DNA of 60,983 nt from Clostridium sp. AM58-1XD (lineage in GTDB: Bacteria; Bacillota; Clostridia; Lachnospirales; Lachnospiraceae). Position 1 is the first letter of the stretch. The number at the start of each line of letters is the position of its first letter. This document shows positions 44,486 to 54,352 of this stretch, piece by piece. Location: NCBI RefSeq assembly GCF_003464085.1, contig NZ_QSDR01000028.1, positions 1 through 60,983 on the forward strand. Reading direction: 5' to 3'. The notes under the pieces were generated by a model. That model was not told the DNA's origin and did not search any database. It saw only the letters and a program-made list of their open reading frames with translations. The position numbers were made by a program, and so were the translations under genes.

Positions 44486-44606
44486 GAGGGTGTTGCAAAA
44501 GTCGAATCCGCATTGCCTCCGATACCAGATTCCGTTCCAGGCAGTGGCCCAATGTCACTACATCTGGTATCGGAGGCGATGCTCTATTCCTTTTTACAAC
44601 ATCCTC
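44486..44606 (-). repeat. Family B structured repeat, copy 4
   Basis: ATTGCCTCCGATACCAGAT (44512-44530) and ATCTGGTATCGGAGGCGAT (44562-44580) pair with one mismatch; outer GAGGGTGTTGCAAAA (44486-) and TTTTTACAACATCCTC (-44606) pair partly. On the minus strand the core reads TGTAGTGACATTGGGCCACTGCC...GGAACGGAA. It is the main content of the 44292-44768 gap; the remainder shows nothing recognisable. Confidence 0.85.
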
Positions 44607-44768
44607 TGAATTAATAATGTGTTCATTGATCACAGTCAGCCCTTGCAGTCCCTGTGCTCCCGCCGACCCTGTTCCTTCCTGCGGAATTACAAAGTCAAGC
44701 TTATACTGTACATATATGAGTCAGAGAGATCATTGGTAAGCACTCCGTTTATCAACACGTTAGTTTCG

Positions 44769-47700
44769 TCATAGTGGTTCCTCCTTCTGCAAGGCCCCTC
44801 TTGTCCCATCCGATTCCGGATTAAAATAATACTGTTTCCTGTCAATTTCCTTCCAGCCAACCGCCATCGCTCCGTCAGCACCCAGATAAAACCAACTCTG
44901 ATATGCCGGGTCATAGTGCCATCCCGTCGCCATTGCTCCTTCTTTTAAGCCGGCCTTTGTCTTCGTATCCTCCTCCGTGCACAGATAATACCACTGGTTA
45001 TTGATAAACTGCCAGCCGGTCAACATCCGGCCCTCTCCGTCGAAATAGTACCACAGATTGTCAACGATCCCCCAGCGGCCCGCCGCGTAAACGCCGTTTG
45101 TCTGGCGGAATTTCCAGATACCGGTTTCCGTCCGTTCCCAGGCGCCCCGAAGAATGTCGGTATTTTCCGCCGCACCGCCTTCGGAGGAACTCCGATTCCA
45201 TAAATATACAATGCGGAAGCCGGCGAGATTGCCCACTACCTTGCCATACCTCCCAACCAGTATGACGCCCGAGCCGGAGATATGGCCGTTGATTATCAGT
45301 GTGCCTTCCACAACTATCGTACCATCCACAACAAGATTTCCGTCCACGGTCAGCACAATCCCGTCTGGAACCGTGATCTCCGCCTCCTCGCCAATCCATT
45401 TATCACCGGTGACAGACGTATCCTGCTTTACAGAAGCGAGGGCCCCGTCCGGGACATCCTCTTTCCCATCCCAGGAGGCATCGGCGATGGCATCCTGGTT
45501 CAGATAGGTGTTGAGCAGCAGCTGAACCCTGGGAGAATCGGTGGAAAGCGGCAGCGATTCCGGAAACGCCTGAAAGCCCAGTTTTTGAAGATTCGGGCCA
45601 ATGTGAACCGAGTCAATGCCATCGCAGCCATCAAACGCCAACGTACCAATTTCAGTAACCGATTCCGGAAGGCTAAGAACTCCGGTAAAGTTAACACAAT
45701 CCTTAAATGAAATTTGATCAATGGTTTCTAATCCGGCCGGGAGTTCCAAATTTCCTGTAAACCCACATCCGTTAAACGCGCTTATCTCAATGGAGGTTAA
45801 CGTATCAGGAAGAGACAAGGCTCCGGTAAAGCCCGCACGCTGAAACGTACTTTCTAAAATATTGCTCAATCTCCCTTTGATAATTAAATTACCGGTAAAG
45901 CCCGTATTCCGAAAAGCAGCTCTTCCTATATAGGACACGTTTTCAGGAATCGTTAAATCGCCGGTAAAGCCAGAATGACTAAACGTGTCGAGGCCAATAT
46001 AGGTCAATGTCTCCGGAAGGCGGAGCTGCCCTGAAAACTCATTATAGATAAAAGCAGATTTTTCGATGCAGGTAAGCGTCTCCGGAAGGCGGAGCGAACC
46101 AGTAATATGTTGGTTGAAGAAAGCCTTTTCACCAATATGGGTCACAGAATACATGTTTCCGTCCGGAGCCTTGACTGTATCCGGAATGAACACATCCTTA
46201 TCAGGGTCTCCGCTGTATTTGATTAGCTTTACCGCATCACTTCCGATCCTTATATATCTCATATTCCCATCTTGAAACCCTGTATCCGCTGACGGCTGAA
46301 ATGGCTGGCCTTCCACCCTAATCTTCTCCTTAAGGATGCCGGAATCAAAAAGCAAGTCGCCCACCTCCTGTTTCCCGGTATCATAACCCTCAATATCGGT
46401 TCCATTAAACGCCCGTTCTCCGATTCTAGTCACTCCGTCCGGGATTCGTAGCCGGCCTGTCAATTTGCTGCAGTTAAAAAACGCCCCCATTTCAATCGAG
46501 GTTATTCCATCCGGCAAAACCAGTTTGCCTGTGAAATCGCAATTTTCAAAAGCCATATCACCAATATCGGTAATTGAATCCGGAAGTTTCAACTCGCCTG
46601 TAAATTTACACATAGAAAACGTCTCACGCTCTATTACCTTCAGTTCTTTAGGCAGAGTAAGTCTCCCTTCAAATCCAATGTTACAGAACGCCCACTGGCC
46701 AATGTACGTCACTGAATCCGGAATGAACAGATCTCCGGTAAATGTACAGTCTCTGAACGCTGAATTTCCAATAAAGGTCAACTCCTCCGGTAAAATCAGC
46801 CGGCCGGTAAATCCGGTTGACTGAAACGCGCCTCCCCCTATGTAAGTCAGCGTATCCGGCAAGTGAAGCTCGCCTGTAAAGCCGCTTTCGTAAAATACGG
46901 AGTCTTCGATTCGTACCAGTGAATCCGAAAGGATCAGTTCACCCATAAAGTTACATCTCTCAAATGCCGCCTTCCCGATTTCAGTCACCGTATCGGGAAT
47001 AACCAGATCTCCCGTCAGTCCGGTACAGTCCCTGAACGCTCCATTCACAATACGGACCACCTTGTACTCCTGGCCGTTTGCAGGCTTTACCACCTTATCC
47101 GGGATAATGAGCGACCCCTTCGGCTTTTCACCGTCATACCCCATAAGCTGCACCGTGTCAGGCCCCAGCTCCTTATAACTCAATCCGTCCGCGGCAAAAT
47201 GGTCGTTGATGGTATATACCTCGGCTCCTCCCAATATCACACTCACTGATATGGCTGGGTCGCATACATATCCCTCTGGCAGCTTGGCAGTAAACTCAAA
47301 TTCGCCGGTATACGGCCACCGCCCCTCCTCGTCCTGCTCATATTCCGGACAGCTCCAATCGGCGATGGAAAGCTCCACAGCCTCTGTTTCATCCGCGATG
47401 AACGCATCAACCTGCGTGGGCAGCATGGAAACCACCGTTTCAAAATCTGCCTGATTTTCCTGATTAACGCCAATCAGGGACAGTTGGCCCCCGTTCAGAT
47501 TATCACCATCCACGAACTCCCATCGAAAGACTGTCTTTTCCGAGCTCTCTTCCACCAGCTTTTCGTCCTGTGAAGGGATCTCGCCTTCCTCCAGCTCCTC
47601 GTCCTGTGAAGGGGTCTCGCCTTCCTCCAGTTCTTCGCCCTGTGAAGGGGTCTTACCTTCCTCCAACTCCTCGCCCTGCCCAGTTAGCGTGTCGTCCAGC

Positions 47701-47891
47701 CTGGAAGTGTCCTCTACTTTCGAGTCCACATCAGCGGACGTGTCATATCCCATTTCCTCCTTATTATCCTCCACGCCCAAAATGTGATCCGCCTGCACCA
47801 TATTCTTTGCCCACGCCTCTGTTGAAAACTGGGTGTTTAAAAGCAAAGCAATCAGCAGCACGGAAATCCTTCGTTTCTGCTTTCCTCTCAT
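44769..47891 (-). CDS. Secreted BspA-type leucine-rich-repeat protein with C-terminal choline-binding-type wall repeats
   Basis: 1040 aa from MRGKQKRRISVLL (AGGAGG upstream); signal peptide ends near TEAWA. Then an acidic linker with 12-residue repeats (SQGEELEEGETP), a domain of ~150 residues, and two blocks of LRR_5 repeats with an unusually regular GFTGxLxLPxxLTxIGxxAF unit (~280-515 and ~580-800), a short beta segment (GTIVVEGTLIINGHISGSGV), and CW-binding repeats at the end (WYYFDGEGRMLTGWQFINNQ; YYFNPESDGTRGAL). The C-terminus resembles those of the proteins at 29994 and 31324, so all three may bind the same wall polymer. Likely an adhesion or host-contact protein. Confidence 0.87.
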   Translation of the reverse strand: MRGKQKRRISVLLIALLLNTQFSTEAWAKNMVQADHILGVEDNKEEMGYDTSADVDSKVEDTSRLDDTLTGQGEELEEGKTPSQGEELEEGETPSQDEELEEGEIPSQDEKLVEESSEKTVFRWEFVDGDNLNGGQLSLIGVNQENQADFETVVSMLPTQVDAFIADETEAVELSIADWSCPEYEQDEEGRWPYTGEFEFTAKLPEGYVCDPAISVSVILGGAEVYTINDHFAADGLSYKELGPDTVQLMGYDGEKPKGSLIIPDKVVKPANGQEYKVVRIVNGAFRDCTGLTGDLVIPDTVTEIGKAAFERCNFMGELILSDSLVRIEDSVFYESGFTGELHLPDTLTYIGGGAFQSTGFTGRLILPEELTFIGNSAFRDCTFTGDLFIPDSVTYIGQWAFCNIGFEGRLTLPKELKVIERETFSMCKFTGELKLPDSITDIGDMAFENCDFTGKLVLPDGITSIEMGAFFNCSKLTGRLRIPDGVTRIGERAFNGTDIEGYDTGKQEVGDLLFDSGILKEKIRVEGQPFQPSADTGFQDGNMRYIRIGSDAVKLIKYSGDPDKDVFIPDTVKAPDGNMYSVTHIGEKAFFNQHITGSLRLPETLTCIEKSAFIYNEFSGQLRLPETLTYIGLDTFSHSGFTGDLTIPENVSYIGRAAFRNTGFTGNLIIKGRLSNILESTFQRAGFTGALSLPDTLTSIEISAFNGCGFTGNLELPAGLETIDQISFKDCVNFTGVLSLPESVTEIGTLAFDGCDGIDSVHIGPNLQKLGFQAFPESLPLSTDSPRVQLLLNTYLNQDAIADASWDGKEDVPDGALASVKQDTSVTGDKWIGEEAEITVPDGIVLTVDGNLVVDGTIVVEGTLIINGHISGSGVILVGRYGKVVGNLAGFRIVYLWNRSSSEGGAAENTDILRGAWERTETGIWKFRQTNGVYAAGRWGIVDNLWYYFDGEGRMLTGWQFINNQWYYLCTEEDTKTKAGLKEGAMATGWHYDPAYQSWFYLGADGAMAVGWKEIDRKQYYFNPESDGTRGALQKEEPL
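47566..47673 (-). repeat. 36-bp tandem repeat in the LRR protein linker
   Basis: Three near-identical 36-bp units starting at 47566, 47602 and 47638, with a decayed fourth; each encodes 12 acidic residues. In-frame copy-number change would alter linker length. Confidence 0.85.
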
Positions 47892-48107
47892 CTGCCTTTT
47901 CCTCCTGTTCCTCCTCCTTCTGATCTCGTCAAGTATGGTCCTGCGAAGATGAACAAATTCGTTCATCTTCCCATAAACGACGAAATGCGAACACGCTTTT
48001 CCATGTCCGCATTTCTTATTATCAGTTATATTTATATTCTACCAGAAAGGGAACGATAATTCAACAAGAAAACTGTTATTTTAAGCAGAGGTTCTTCCAG
48101 GGTAGAG

Positions 48108-48148
48108 AAAGCCGGTATAGCCCGAAGATATGGACTATACCGGCTTTT
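48108..48148 (-). terminator. Terminator after purL
   Basis: AAAGCCGGTATAG (48108-48120) and CTATACCGGCTTTT (48135-48148) form a 13-bp stem 39 bp past the purL stop. The T-run is short on the minus strand. Confidence 0.65.
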
Positions 48149-48186
48149 AAGATATTATAAAGAGATATCAAAAATTCATTCGGGTA

Positions 48187-51100
48187 TTATTTAAAATACT
48201 TCACACCTGACTCGAATATCTTCATATCCTGTTCGCCGTAGATATTCATGGCTACCGCTTCTCCCCGTCTTTCGGAATGAGCCATCTTGCCCAAAATTCT
48301 TCCGTCAGGACTGATAATACCTTCAATCGCCATATAGGAACCGTTCGGATTCCAGAATTCATCCATTGTCGCATTGCCCTGATCATCCACATACTGTGTT
48401 GCCACCTGGCCGTTTGCAAACAGCTTCTTCAGCCATTCGTCGTTCGCCACGAAGCGGCCCTCGCCATGGGAAGCCGGATTGCAGTATACGCCGCCCAGCT
48501 CTGCTCCTGCGAGCCATGGGGACTTGTCTGAAATTACTTTTGTGTAGACCATCTTGGAAATATGACGGCCGATGGTGTTCATGGTCAGAGTCGGAGAATC
48601 CGGCCTCTGTTCACAAATCGCTCCCTCCGGTACGAGTCCCAGCTTAATCAGCGCCTGGAAGCCGTTGCAGATGCCCAGCATAAGGCCGTCGCGCTCGTTT
48701 AAGAGCTTCATGATCTCTTCCTTGATTACGGCGTTACGGAATACTGCTGCAAAAAACTTGGCAGAACCTTCCGGTTCGTCACCAGCGGAGAAACCGCCGG
48801 GGAACATGACGATCTGTGCTTTTGCAATTTCTTTTCTGTACACTTCTACAGATTCTCTGATATCTTCCGCAGAGAAGTTCTTGAATACCTTTGTCGCAAC
48901 CTTTGCGCCTGCACGCTCAAAGGCCTTCGTGCTGTCGTATTCGCAGTTCGTTCCCGGAAATACAGGAATAAACACGTTCGGCTGTGCGATTTTATGACTG
49001 CATACATAGACGGAATCTGCCTTGAATGCGTCATGGGAGACGTCTTCCAGCTTCACGCCTGATACGGTAGGGAATACCTTTTCCAGCGTATCAGTCCATG
49101 CATTCAGAGCCTCATCCATTGTAATCACAGTGTTGGAATATTCGAATCTTCCCGTATCCGTCACCTCACCAATCACCGTATATGATATGGATAGCTCTCC
49201 TACCTTGCCGTCGGGAACTTCACAGACGATGTTGCCCCAGCCTGGTGCAAAGAAATCTCTCGGATCTACATTGTGTTCAATCTTCACGCCCAGCTTGTTA
49301 CCGAATGCCATCTTACTGACAGCCTCGGCCATACCGTTTCTCTCTACTTCGTAAGCGGAAATGATTCTGCCCGCTTTGATGTCCTCGCGAATTTTTTTGT
49401 ATCCATCCATGATCTGTCCGTATACAGGCAGGTCATATTCGTCTTTCTCGATCTTAAATACGACGATCTTGCTGCCCGGTTTCTTGAACTCAGGAGTAAT
49501 AATATCCTTATGACTCGCCACATCCACGGCAAAGGAAACGAGCGTCGGAGGCACATTGATCTCTCCGTGTTCGTCGTTGAACGTGCCGGACATACTGTCC
49601 TTTCCGCCAATGGAAGGGAGACCGAATCCAAGTTGTGCCGCATATGCGCCCAGAAGCGCTGCGAAAGGCTGGCTCCATCTTTCCGGATTCTCGCTCATCC
49701 TGCGGAAATATTCCTGGAACGTAAAGCGGATCTTGCTGTAATCCCCGCCTGCGGCAACAATTTTAGCAACGGAAGAGACAACGGCATAAATTGCTCCGTG
49801 ATATGGGCTCCAGCTGGAAAGGTATGGATCAAAGCCATAACTCATCATGGTAACCGTATCCGTATGACCCTCCAGCACAGGAAGTTTTGCAACCATGGAC
49901 TGCGTTTCTGTCAGCTGGTACTTACCGCCGTAAGGCATGAATACGCTGCCTGCGCCGATGGAACCGTCGAACATCTCCACAAGGCCTTTCTGTGAGCACA
50001 CATTTAAGGATGCCAGCATATTCATCCATGTCTTCTTCACATCGTCAATTTCTTTTCTGTCAAAGAGATTTCCTTCTTTATTCGGCACTTCCAGAGTCAC
50101 ATCCGCTTCCTGATGCGCTCCGTTTGTATCCAGAAATGCCCGGCTGACATCTACGATGGTTTTTCCTCTCCAGTTCATCACCAGCCTTGGACTCTCCGTA
50201 ACAGTCGCTACGGTAACAGCCTCCAGATTCTCTTCTGCCGCATATTTTAAGAAGGTATCTACATCTTTCGGGTCTACGACAACGGCCATACGCTCCTGTG
50301 ATTCAGAAATAGCGATTTCCGTTCCGTCCAGACCTGCATATTTTTTCGGAACTTTGTCCAGATCGATAATCAGTCCTGCTGCCAGCTCGCCGATGGCAAC
50401 GGAAACGCCGCCTGCGCCGAAGTCATTACATTTCTTAATAATACTGCTCACTTCCGGCCTGCGGAACATTCTCTGGATCTTTCTCTCTGTCGGCGCATTT
50501 CCCTTCTGTACTTCCGCACCACATACTTCGATAGAGGCTTCCGTATGAACCTTGGAAGAGCCTGTCGCTCCGCCGATTCCGTCACGCCCCGTACGGCCGC
50601 CCAGCAGAATAATGATATCTCCAGGATCAGATGTTTCGCGGATCACGTTCTTTCTTGGAGCCGCACCCATAACGGCGCCGATTTCCATTCTCTTCGCAAC
50701 GTAGCCCGGATGATAGATTTCTTTTACATAACCTGTTGCCAGGCCGATCTGGTTGCCGTAAGAGCTGTATCCATGCGCTGCTCCTGTCACCAGCTTCTTC
50801 TGGGGAAGCTTGCCTTTCAGCGTCTCGTTCAACGGCTTTGTCGGATCTGCAGCGCCGGTTACGCGCATAGCCTGATATACATACGTCCGTCCGGAAAGAG
50901 GATCGCGGATCGCGCCGCCTAAGCATGTTGCAGCGCCGCCGAAAGGTTCGATCTCTGTCGGATGGTTGTGTGTTTCATTTTTAAAGTTAACAAGCCATTC
51001 TTCCGTAACTCCGTCAATTTCAACCGGCACTACGATACTGCAGGCGTTAATCTCATCAGATACTTCCAGGTCCTCCAGTTTCCCCTCTGCGCGAAGCTTT

Positions 51101-51948
51101 TTCATGGCCATCAGCGCCAGATCCATCAGGCATACGAACTTGTCCTTACGGTCCTTGTAAATCTCCTCTCTGTCGCTCAAATACCGGCTGTATGTCTCCT
51201 CGATCGGCTTCTTGTAGTCGCCATCTGTGAACGTCACATTTTTAAGCTCTGTGGAGAATGTGGTATGGCGGCAGTGATCCGACCAGTACGTATCGAGAAC
51301 GCGGATTTCCGTAACGGACGGATTGCGTTTTTCTTCATTAATATAATAATTCTGAATATGCTGGAAATCTTTAAATGTCATGGCCAGATTCAGAGAATCA
51401 TACAGCTCCTTCAGGGTGCTTTCACCAGCAGTACAGAAATCTCCGAAAATTTTCACATCTTCCGGAACCTCGAATTCCGTCACAAGGGTGGCCGGCTTTT
51501 TCTCATCCGTCTCCCTGGAATCCACCGGATTGATGCAAAAAGATTTCACCGCTTTCTTCTGTTCTTCACTCAGCATGCCGGAAATGACATATGTGGTAGC
51601 CGTGCGGATGACCGGCTCCTCATTTTCATTCAGCAGTTTCACACACTGTTCTGCAGAATCGGCTCTCTGGTCGAACTGCCCCGGCAGAAACTCTACTGAG
51701 AATATGGTATCGCCTTCTTCATGGGAAAATGTCTCTTCATATAAATCGTCTACCGGCGGCTCGGAAAAAATGGTGCCCAAAGCAGTTTTATATGTTGTTT
51801 CCGACAGGTTCTCAATATCATAACGGATCAGGACTCTTACTCCCGCAACAGTCTGAATTCCCAGATAGCTTTCAATTTCTTCCCGGAGTTCCTTTGCTTT
51901 TACTGCATAATCCGGTTTCTTTTCCACATAGATACGTCTAACGCTCAT
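48187..51948 (-). CDS. purL: Phosphoribosylformylglycinamidine synthase, single-chain (PurL/PurQ fusion)
   Basis: 1253 aa. It combines an N-terminal linker region, two AIRS-like halves (LDTYWSDHCRHTTFST; FKNETHNHPTEIEPFGGAATCLGG; GGATGSSKVHTEAS; NDFGAGGVSVAIGELA; SIGGKDSMSGTF) and a C-terminal glutamine amidotransferase (GTNCEYDSTKAFERAGA, FPGGFSAGDEPEGSAK, the nucleophile in GICNGFQALIKLG, and a late SHGEGRF). It converts FGAR, ATP and glutamine to FGAM in step four of purine synthesis. The long fused form is the type found in Clostridia and Proteobacteria, unlike the split PurS/Q/L of Bacillus. AGGAGG ribosome binding site. No other pur gene is near. Confidence 0.96.
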   Translation of the reverse strand: MSVRRIYVEKKPDYAVKAKELREEIESYLGIQTVAGVRVLIRYDIENLSETTYKTALGTIFSEPPVDDLYEETFSHEEGDTIFSVEFLPGQFDQRADSAEQCVKLLNENEEPVIRTATTYVISGMLSEEQKKAVKSFCINPVDSRETDEKKPATLVTEFEVPEDVKIFGDFCTAGESTLKELYDSLNLAMTFKDFQHIQNYYINEEKRNPSVTEIRVLDTYWSDHCRHTTFSTELKNVTFTDGDYKKPIEETYSRYLSDREEIYKDRKDKFVCLMDLALMAMKKLRAEGKLEDLEVSDEINACSIVVPVEIDGVTEEWLVNFKNETHNHPTEIEPFGGAATCLGGAIRDPLSGRTYVYQAMRVTGAADPTKPLNETLKGKLPQKKLVTGAAHGYSSYGNQIGLATGYVKEIYHPGYVAKRMEIGAVMGAAPRKNVIRETSDPGDIIILLGGRTGRDGIGGATGSSKVHTEASIEVCGAEVQKGNAPTERKIQRMFRRPEVSSIIKKCNDFGAGGVSVAIGELAAGLIIDLDKVPKKYAGLDGTEIAISESQERMAVVVDPKDVDTFLKYAAEENLEAVTVATVTESPRLVMNWRGKTIVDVSRAFLDTNGAHQEADVTLEVPNKEGNLFDRKEIDDVKKTWMNMLASLNVCSQKGLVEMFDGSIGAGSVFMPYGGKYQLTETQSMVAKLPVLEGHTDTVTMMSYGFDPYLSSWSPYHGAIYAVVSSVAKIVAAGGDYSKIRFTFQEYFRRMSENPERWSQPFAALLGAYAAQLGFGLPSIGGKDSMSGTFNDEHGEINVPPTLVSFAVDVASHKDIITPEFKKPGSKIVVFKIEKDEYDLPVYGQIMDGYKKIREDIKAGRIISAYEVERNGMAEAVSKMAFGNKLGVKIEHNVDPRDFFAPGWGNIVCEVPDGKVGELSISYTVIGEVTDTGRFEYSNTVITMDEALNAWTDTLEKVFPTVSGVKLEDVSHDAFKADSVYVCSHKIAQPNVFIPVFPGTNCEYDSTKAFERAGAKVATKVFKNFSAEDIRESVEVYRKEIAKAQIVMFPGGFSAGDEPEGSAKFFAAVFRNAVIKEEIMKLLNERDGLMLGICNGFQALIKLGLVPEGAICEQRPDSPTLTMNTIGRHISKMVYTKVISDKSPWLAGAELGGVYCNPASHGEGRFVANDEWLKKLFANGQVATQYVDDQGNATMDEFWNPNGSYMAIEGIISPDGRILGKMAHSERRGEAVAMNIYGEQDMKIFESGVKYFK

Positions 51949-51974
51949 GCTTTTCCTCCTGTTTGTATCTGCTT

Positions 51975-52027
51975 AAAAAGGCAGATAGTAATCAAGTTGA
52001 CACTGAGTTACATAATCATCTGCCTTT
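51975..52027 (-). terminator. Terminator or attenuator between the 281-aa protein gene and purL
   Basis: On the minus strand AAAGGCAGAT and ATCTGCCTTTTT pair. It may end the upstream three-gene transcript or lie in the purL leader; a possible promoter (TTTACT, 18 bp, TATGAT at 52033-52028) overlaps its 5' arm, so these alternatives are unresolved. Confidence 0.65.
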
Positions 52028-52093
52028 ATCATATCACAAGGAATATAAATTAGTAAAATTAATATATCTTATATTTTTTATAAGCTGTTATCA

Positions 52094-52939
52094 TTACCTC
52101 TTTTTCTTTTTCAAGATTTTCATAATGTAATACCAGGCGATTCCCAGGGCAAAGAAAATGATCAGATTGCGCGCCATATACTTAGGCGCGAACTGGTCCA
52201 GCCACGAGCTGCGGCTCTGATTGATCATCAGAGGGCCGGCTTCCTGAAGGCTGTCAAAGTGAATGCTGTCCACCATGGAACGAAGCAGCGCCTTATTCTC
52301 TTTTGACAGCTCTCCGCCAAATGAAAACATCTGGAAGCAGAGGCGGCTGCCGTTCACAATCGTGTAATACTGCTCCCCGTTTGCAGCTCCGTTCAGGTCA
52401 GCCTCTCCAGCGATAAACTTGGCCTGTGGATGATCGTAGATCACGTAATCGTGAATATTTATACCATTACTGCCGCCTTCCTTCGGGGTTACCAGATCGT
52501 CGGCGAAAGTCTTGATATCCGCTTCGGAAAACTGGGTGAGGTGTACAATCTCCTGATCCTGTCCGGATAGGGTAATATTGAACTCCACTTTTTCATCTTT
52601 ATTAATACTGTCGAGGAGAATTCCGTGTTCCCTGTATTTCTTTAATATCTTCTCCCCGTCCATCTCATTTTCCGCAAAAGCAGAATCGTCCTCAGCCATT
52701 TCCGATGATATGGTAATCCATCCCTTTGGAACGTGGATCTCCATTCCCAGAGACTCAATTCTAACAGGCGTTTCGGAAAGCTCTGCCTCTTCTGCCCACG
52801 CAGTCACGGCCGGAGCTGCCGCAGTAAGACCGACCGCCAGTCCGACTGCCGTTATGGCCGCCGCCAGTCCGGTTCTGAATTGTTGAATCCTGCTTCTCCT
52901 GTTCCCGCAGCTTCTGTTCCACATCTCTTTTCTGCTCAT
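52094..52939 (-). CDS. Signal-peptide and C-terminal membrane-anchor protein of unknown function
   Basis: 281 aa. A basic N-terminus and hydrophobic segment (TGLAAAITAVGLAVGLTAAA, then APAVTAWAEE) look like a signal peptide; the body has a lipoprotein/PsbP-like pattern (RIESLGMEIHVPKGWITISS, YTIVNGSRLCFQMFSFGGEL) seen in small extracellular domains; a final membrane helix (NLIIFFALGIAWYYIMKIL) and KKKKR stop-transfer tail anchor it facing outward. Third gene of a tight operon with a phosphatase and a sigma-like protein. Function not assigned. Confidence 0.72.
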   Translation of the reverse strand: MSRKEMWNRSCGNRRSRIQQFRTGLAAAITAVGLAVGLTAAAPAVTAWAEEAELSETPVRIESLGMEIHVPKGWITISSEMAEDDSAFAENEMDGEKILKKYREHGILLDSINKDEKVEFNITLSGQDQEIVHLTQFSEADIKTFADDLVTPKEGGSNGINIHDYVIYDHPQAKFIAGEADLNGAANGEQYYTIVNGSRLCFQMFSFGGELSKENKALLRSMVDSIHFDSLQEAGPLMINQSRSSWLDQFAPKYMARNLIIFFALGIAWYYIMKILKKKKR

Positions 52940-52978
52940 TTTGCTTTCAACCTCTTTTCTTTCCGCCTCCTTAACATG

Positions 52979-53617
52979 TCAGAACCTGACTTTTCCTTCT
53001 CCCTCGGAAAATCCCTGCAAGTGGCTTACGTCATTCGCGTCCAGCATGGTATATTTCCCTGTTTTTTCATCATAAGCCACCGTGCTGATGCTCACATTCT
53101 TCACTATGATCTCATCGTGGTCACCCAGCTCTTTCTCCAGCATGCTCGATACAATATAAGCCAGGGACGCCCCGTGGGATATGACTGCAACATCGCCCTG
53201 GGCGAGGCTGACGACCTCTTTTAAAGCTCTTTTCACCCGATCATAAATCTGCGGCCTGGACTCTCCTCCCGGAGGCGTAATTTTCGCCGGTTCACTGCAC
53301 CAGATTTCAAATTCCTTTGGATATTTCCTGCTGATTTCATCCCAGGTCATGCCTTCCCACTCCCCGAACTCCACTTCCTCCAGGCCGTCGATCACGGTTA
53401 CGCCCACATTCTGGCTTTTGCCGATGGCTTTTGCCGTTTCATATGCTCTTTTCTGCCTGCTGGAAAATATCTGCACAACCGGCCGTTTTTTCATTCCTTC
53501 TGCCAGAAGCTCTGCCTGCCTTCTGCCTGTTTCATTCAGTGAAATGTCGTGGCGCCCCTGAATTTTCCCTTCCAGGTTCCAGTCCGTCTGTCCATGACGT
53601 ATTAAATAAATCTTCAT
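52979..53617 (-). CDS. Histidine phosphatase (phosphoglycerate-mutase-like) family protein
   Basis: 212 aa. Catalytic RHG motif in YLIRHGQTDWNLEGKIQGRHD, phosphate-binding Arg in SSRQKRAYETAKAI, acidic E in EEVEFGEWEGMTWDEI and the second His in VAVISHGASLAYI. Similar proteins are broad phosphatases, or act in cobalamin synthesis (CobC) or on phosphoglycerate; the substrate is not clear. Starts 15 bp after the sigma-like gene. Confidence 0.88.
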   Translation of the reverse strand: MKIYLIRHGQTDWNLEGKIQGRHDISLNETGRRQAELLAEGMKKRPVVQIFSSRQKRAYETAKAIGKSQNVGVTVIDGLEEVEFGEWEGMTWDEISRKYPKEFEIWCSEPAKITPPGGESRPQIYDRVKRALKEVVSLAQGDVAVISHGASLAYIVSSMLEKELGDHDEIIVKNVSISTVAYDEKTGKYTMLDANDVSHLQGFSEGEGKVRF

Positions 53618-53632
53618 CTCTGTCTTCCTGCC

Positions 53633-54172
53633 TTATTCCTCATCGTCCATTTTCAAATGCTCTGCCTGGCTCACATTGACTGCATCCAGGGCAATTTTCA
53701 TAATGCCTTTGATCTCATCCGGCGTCATCTTCATCTTTTCAGCCAGCTCGTCGACCGTCGCTTCTCTCCCCAGTTCCTTTGCCATCATGGAAGAAACCTG
53801 CTGAAGCACGTTCACCCTTGCGAGCATCTCTTCTTCAATCTCAGCCTCCTGCTTCTGTTCGGCAACGACAGACTCCAGCGCTTTTCTCACTTCATCTTCA
53901 AGATAAGTCTGGAAATCACCGCCGTCAAATCCACCCACCGCAAAAGTCAGAGCCATGTTGGCTTCCTGAACCAGGTCATTCATGACTACCCCCTGGTTTT
54001 CGTATTCTTTTGCATATTCCAGAACGGTCTTCAGATTGCCTTCAATCAGCCTGTCCCTGACAGACATATCTCCCTGCGAAAGCCGGAAAAGGAGCTTCTC
54101 CTCTTCTTCTCTTTCCAGGTTTCTGATCTGCTCCAGCTCTTCCAGATACATCTGATAAAAATCATCATGCAT
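53633..54172 (-). CDS. Sigma-70-like protein lacking region 4
   Basis: 179 aa. It starts like a group 1-3 sigma factor: region 1.2 (YQMYLEELEQIRNLEREEEEKL), region 2.1 (RDRLIEGNLKTVLEYAKEYENQGVVMNDLVQEANMAL) and region 3 (GREATVDELAEKMKMTPDEI). The region 2.3/2.4 promoter-melting segment is degenerate (FQTYLEDEVRKALESVV lacks the usual aromatic residues) and there is no region 4, so -35 recognition is not possible. It ends in acidic residues (KMDDEE). It may bind core polymerase as a modulator or anti-sigma-like factor. AGGAG ribosome binding site; first gene of the operon. Confidence 0.8.
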   Translation of the reverse strand: MHDDFYQMYLEELEQIRNLEREEEEKLLFRLSQGDMSVRDRLIEGNLKTVLEYAKEYENQGVVMNDLVQEANMALTFAVGGFDGGDFQTYLEDEVRKALESVVAEQKQEAEIEEEMLARVNVLQQVSSMMAKELGREATVDELAEKMKMTPDEIKGIMKIALDAVNVSQAEHLKMDDEE

Positions 54173-54352
54173 TTTTTTTCGCTCCTGTCCTGCCCCATCA
54201 CTTCGCGGGCAAATTGCTTATTCAATAACAAGTATATCTTTCGCCAACATTTCCGTCAAGTAGATGCCCCAGGTGGATTCCTGTCGAAAATATGCCTTTA
54301 CATTGTCCGTCCTTCTATGATAATATGATAAGAGTTATAAGGGGGCCTAATA

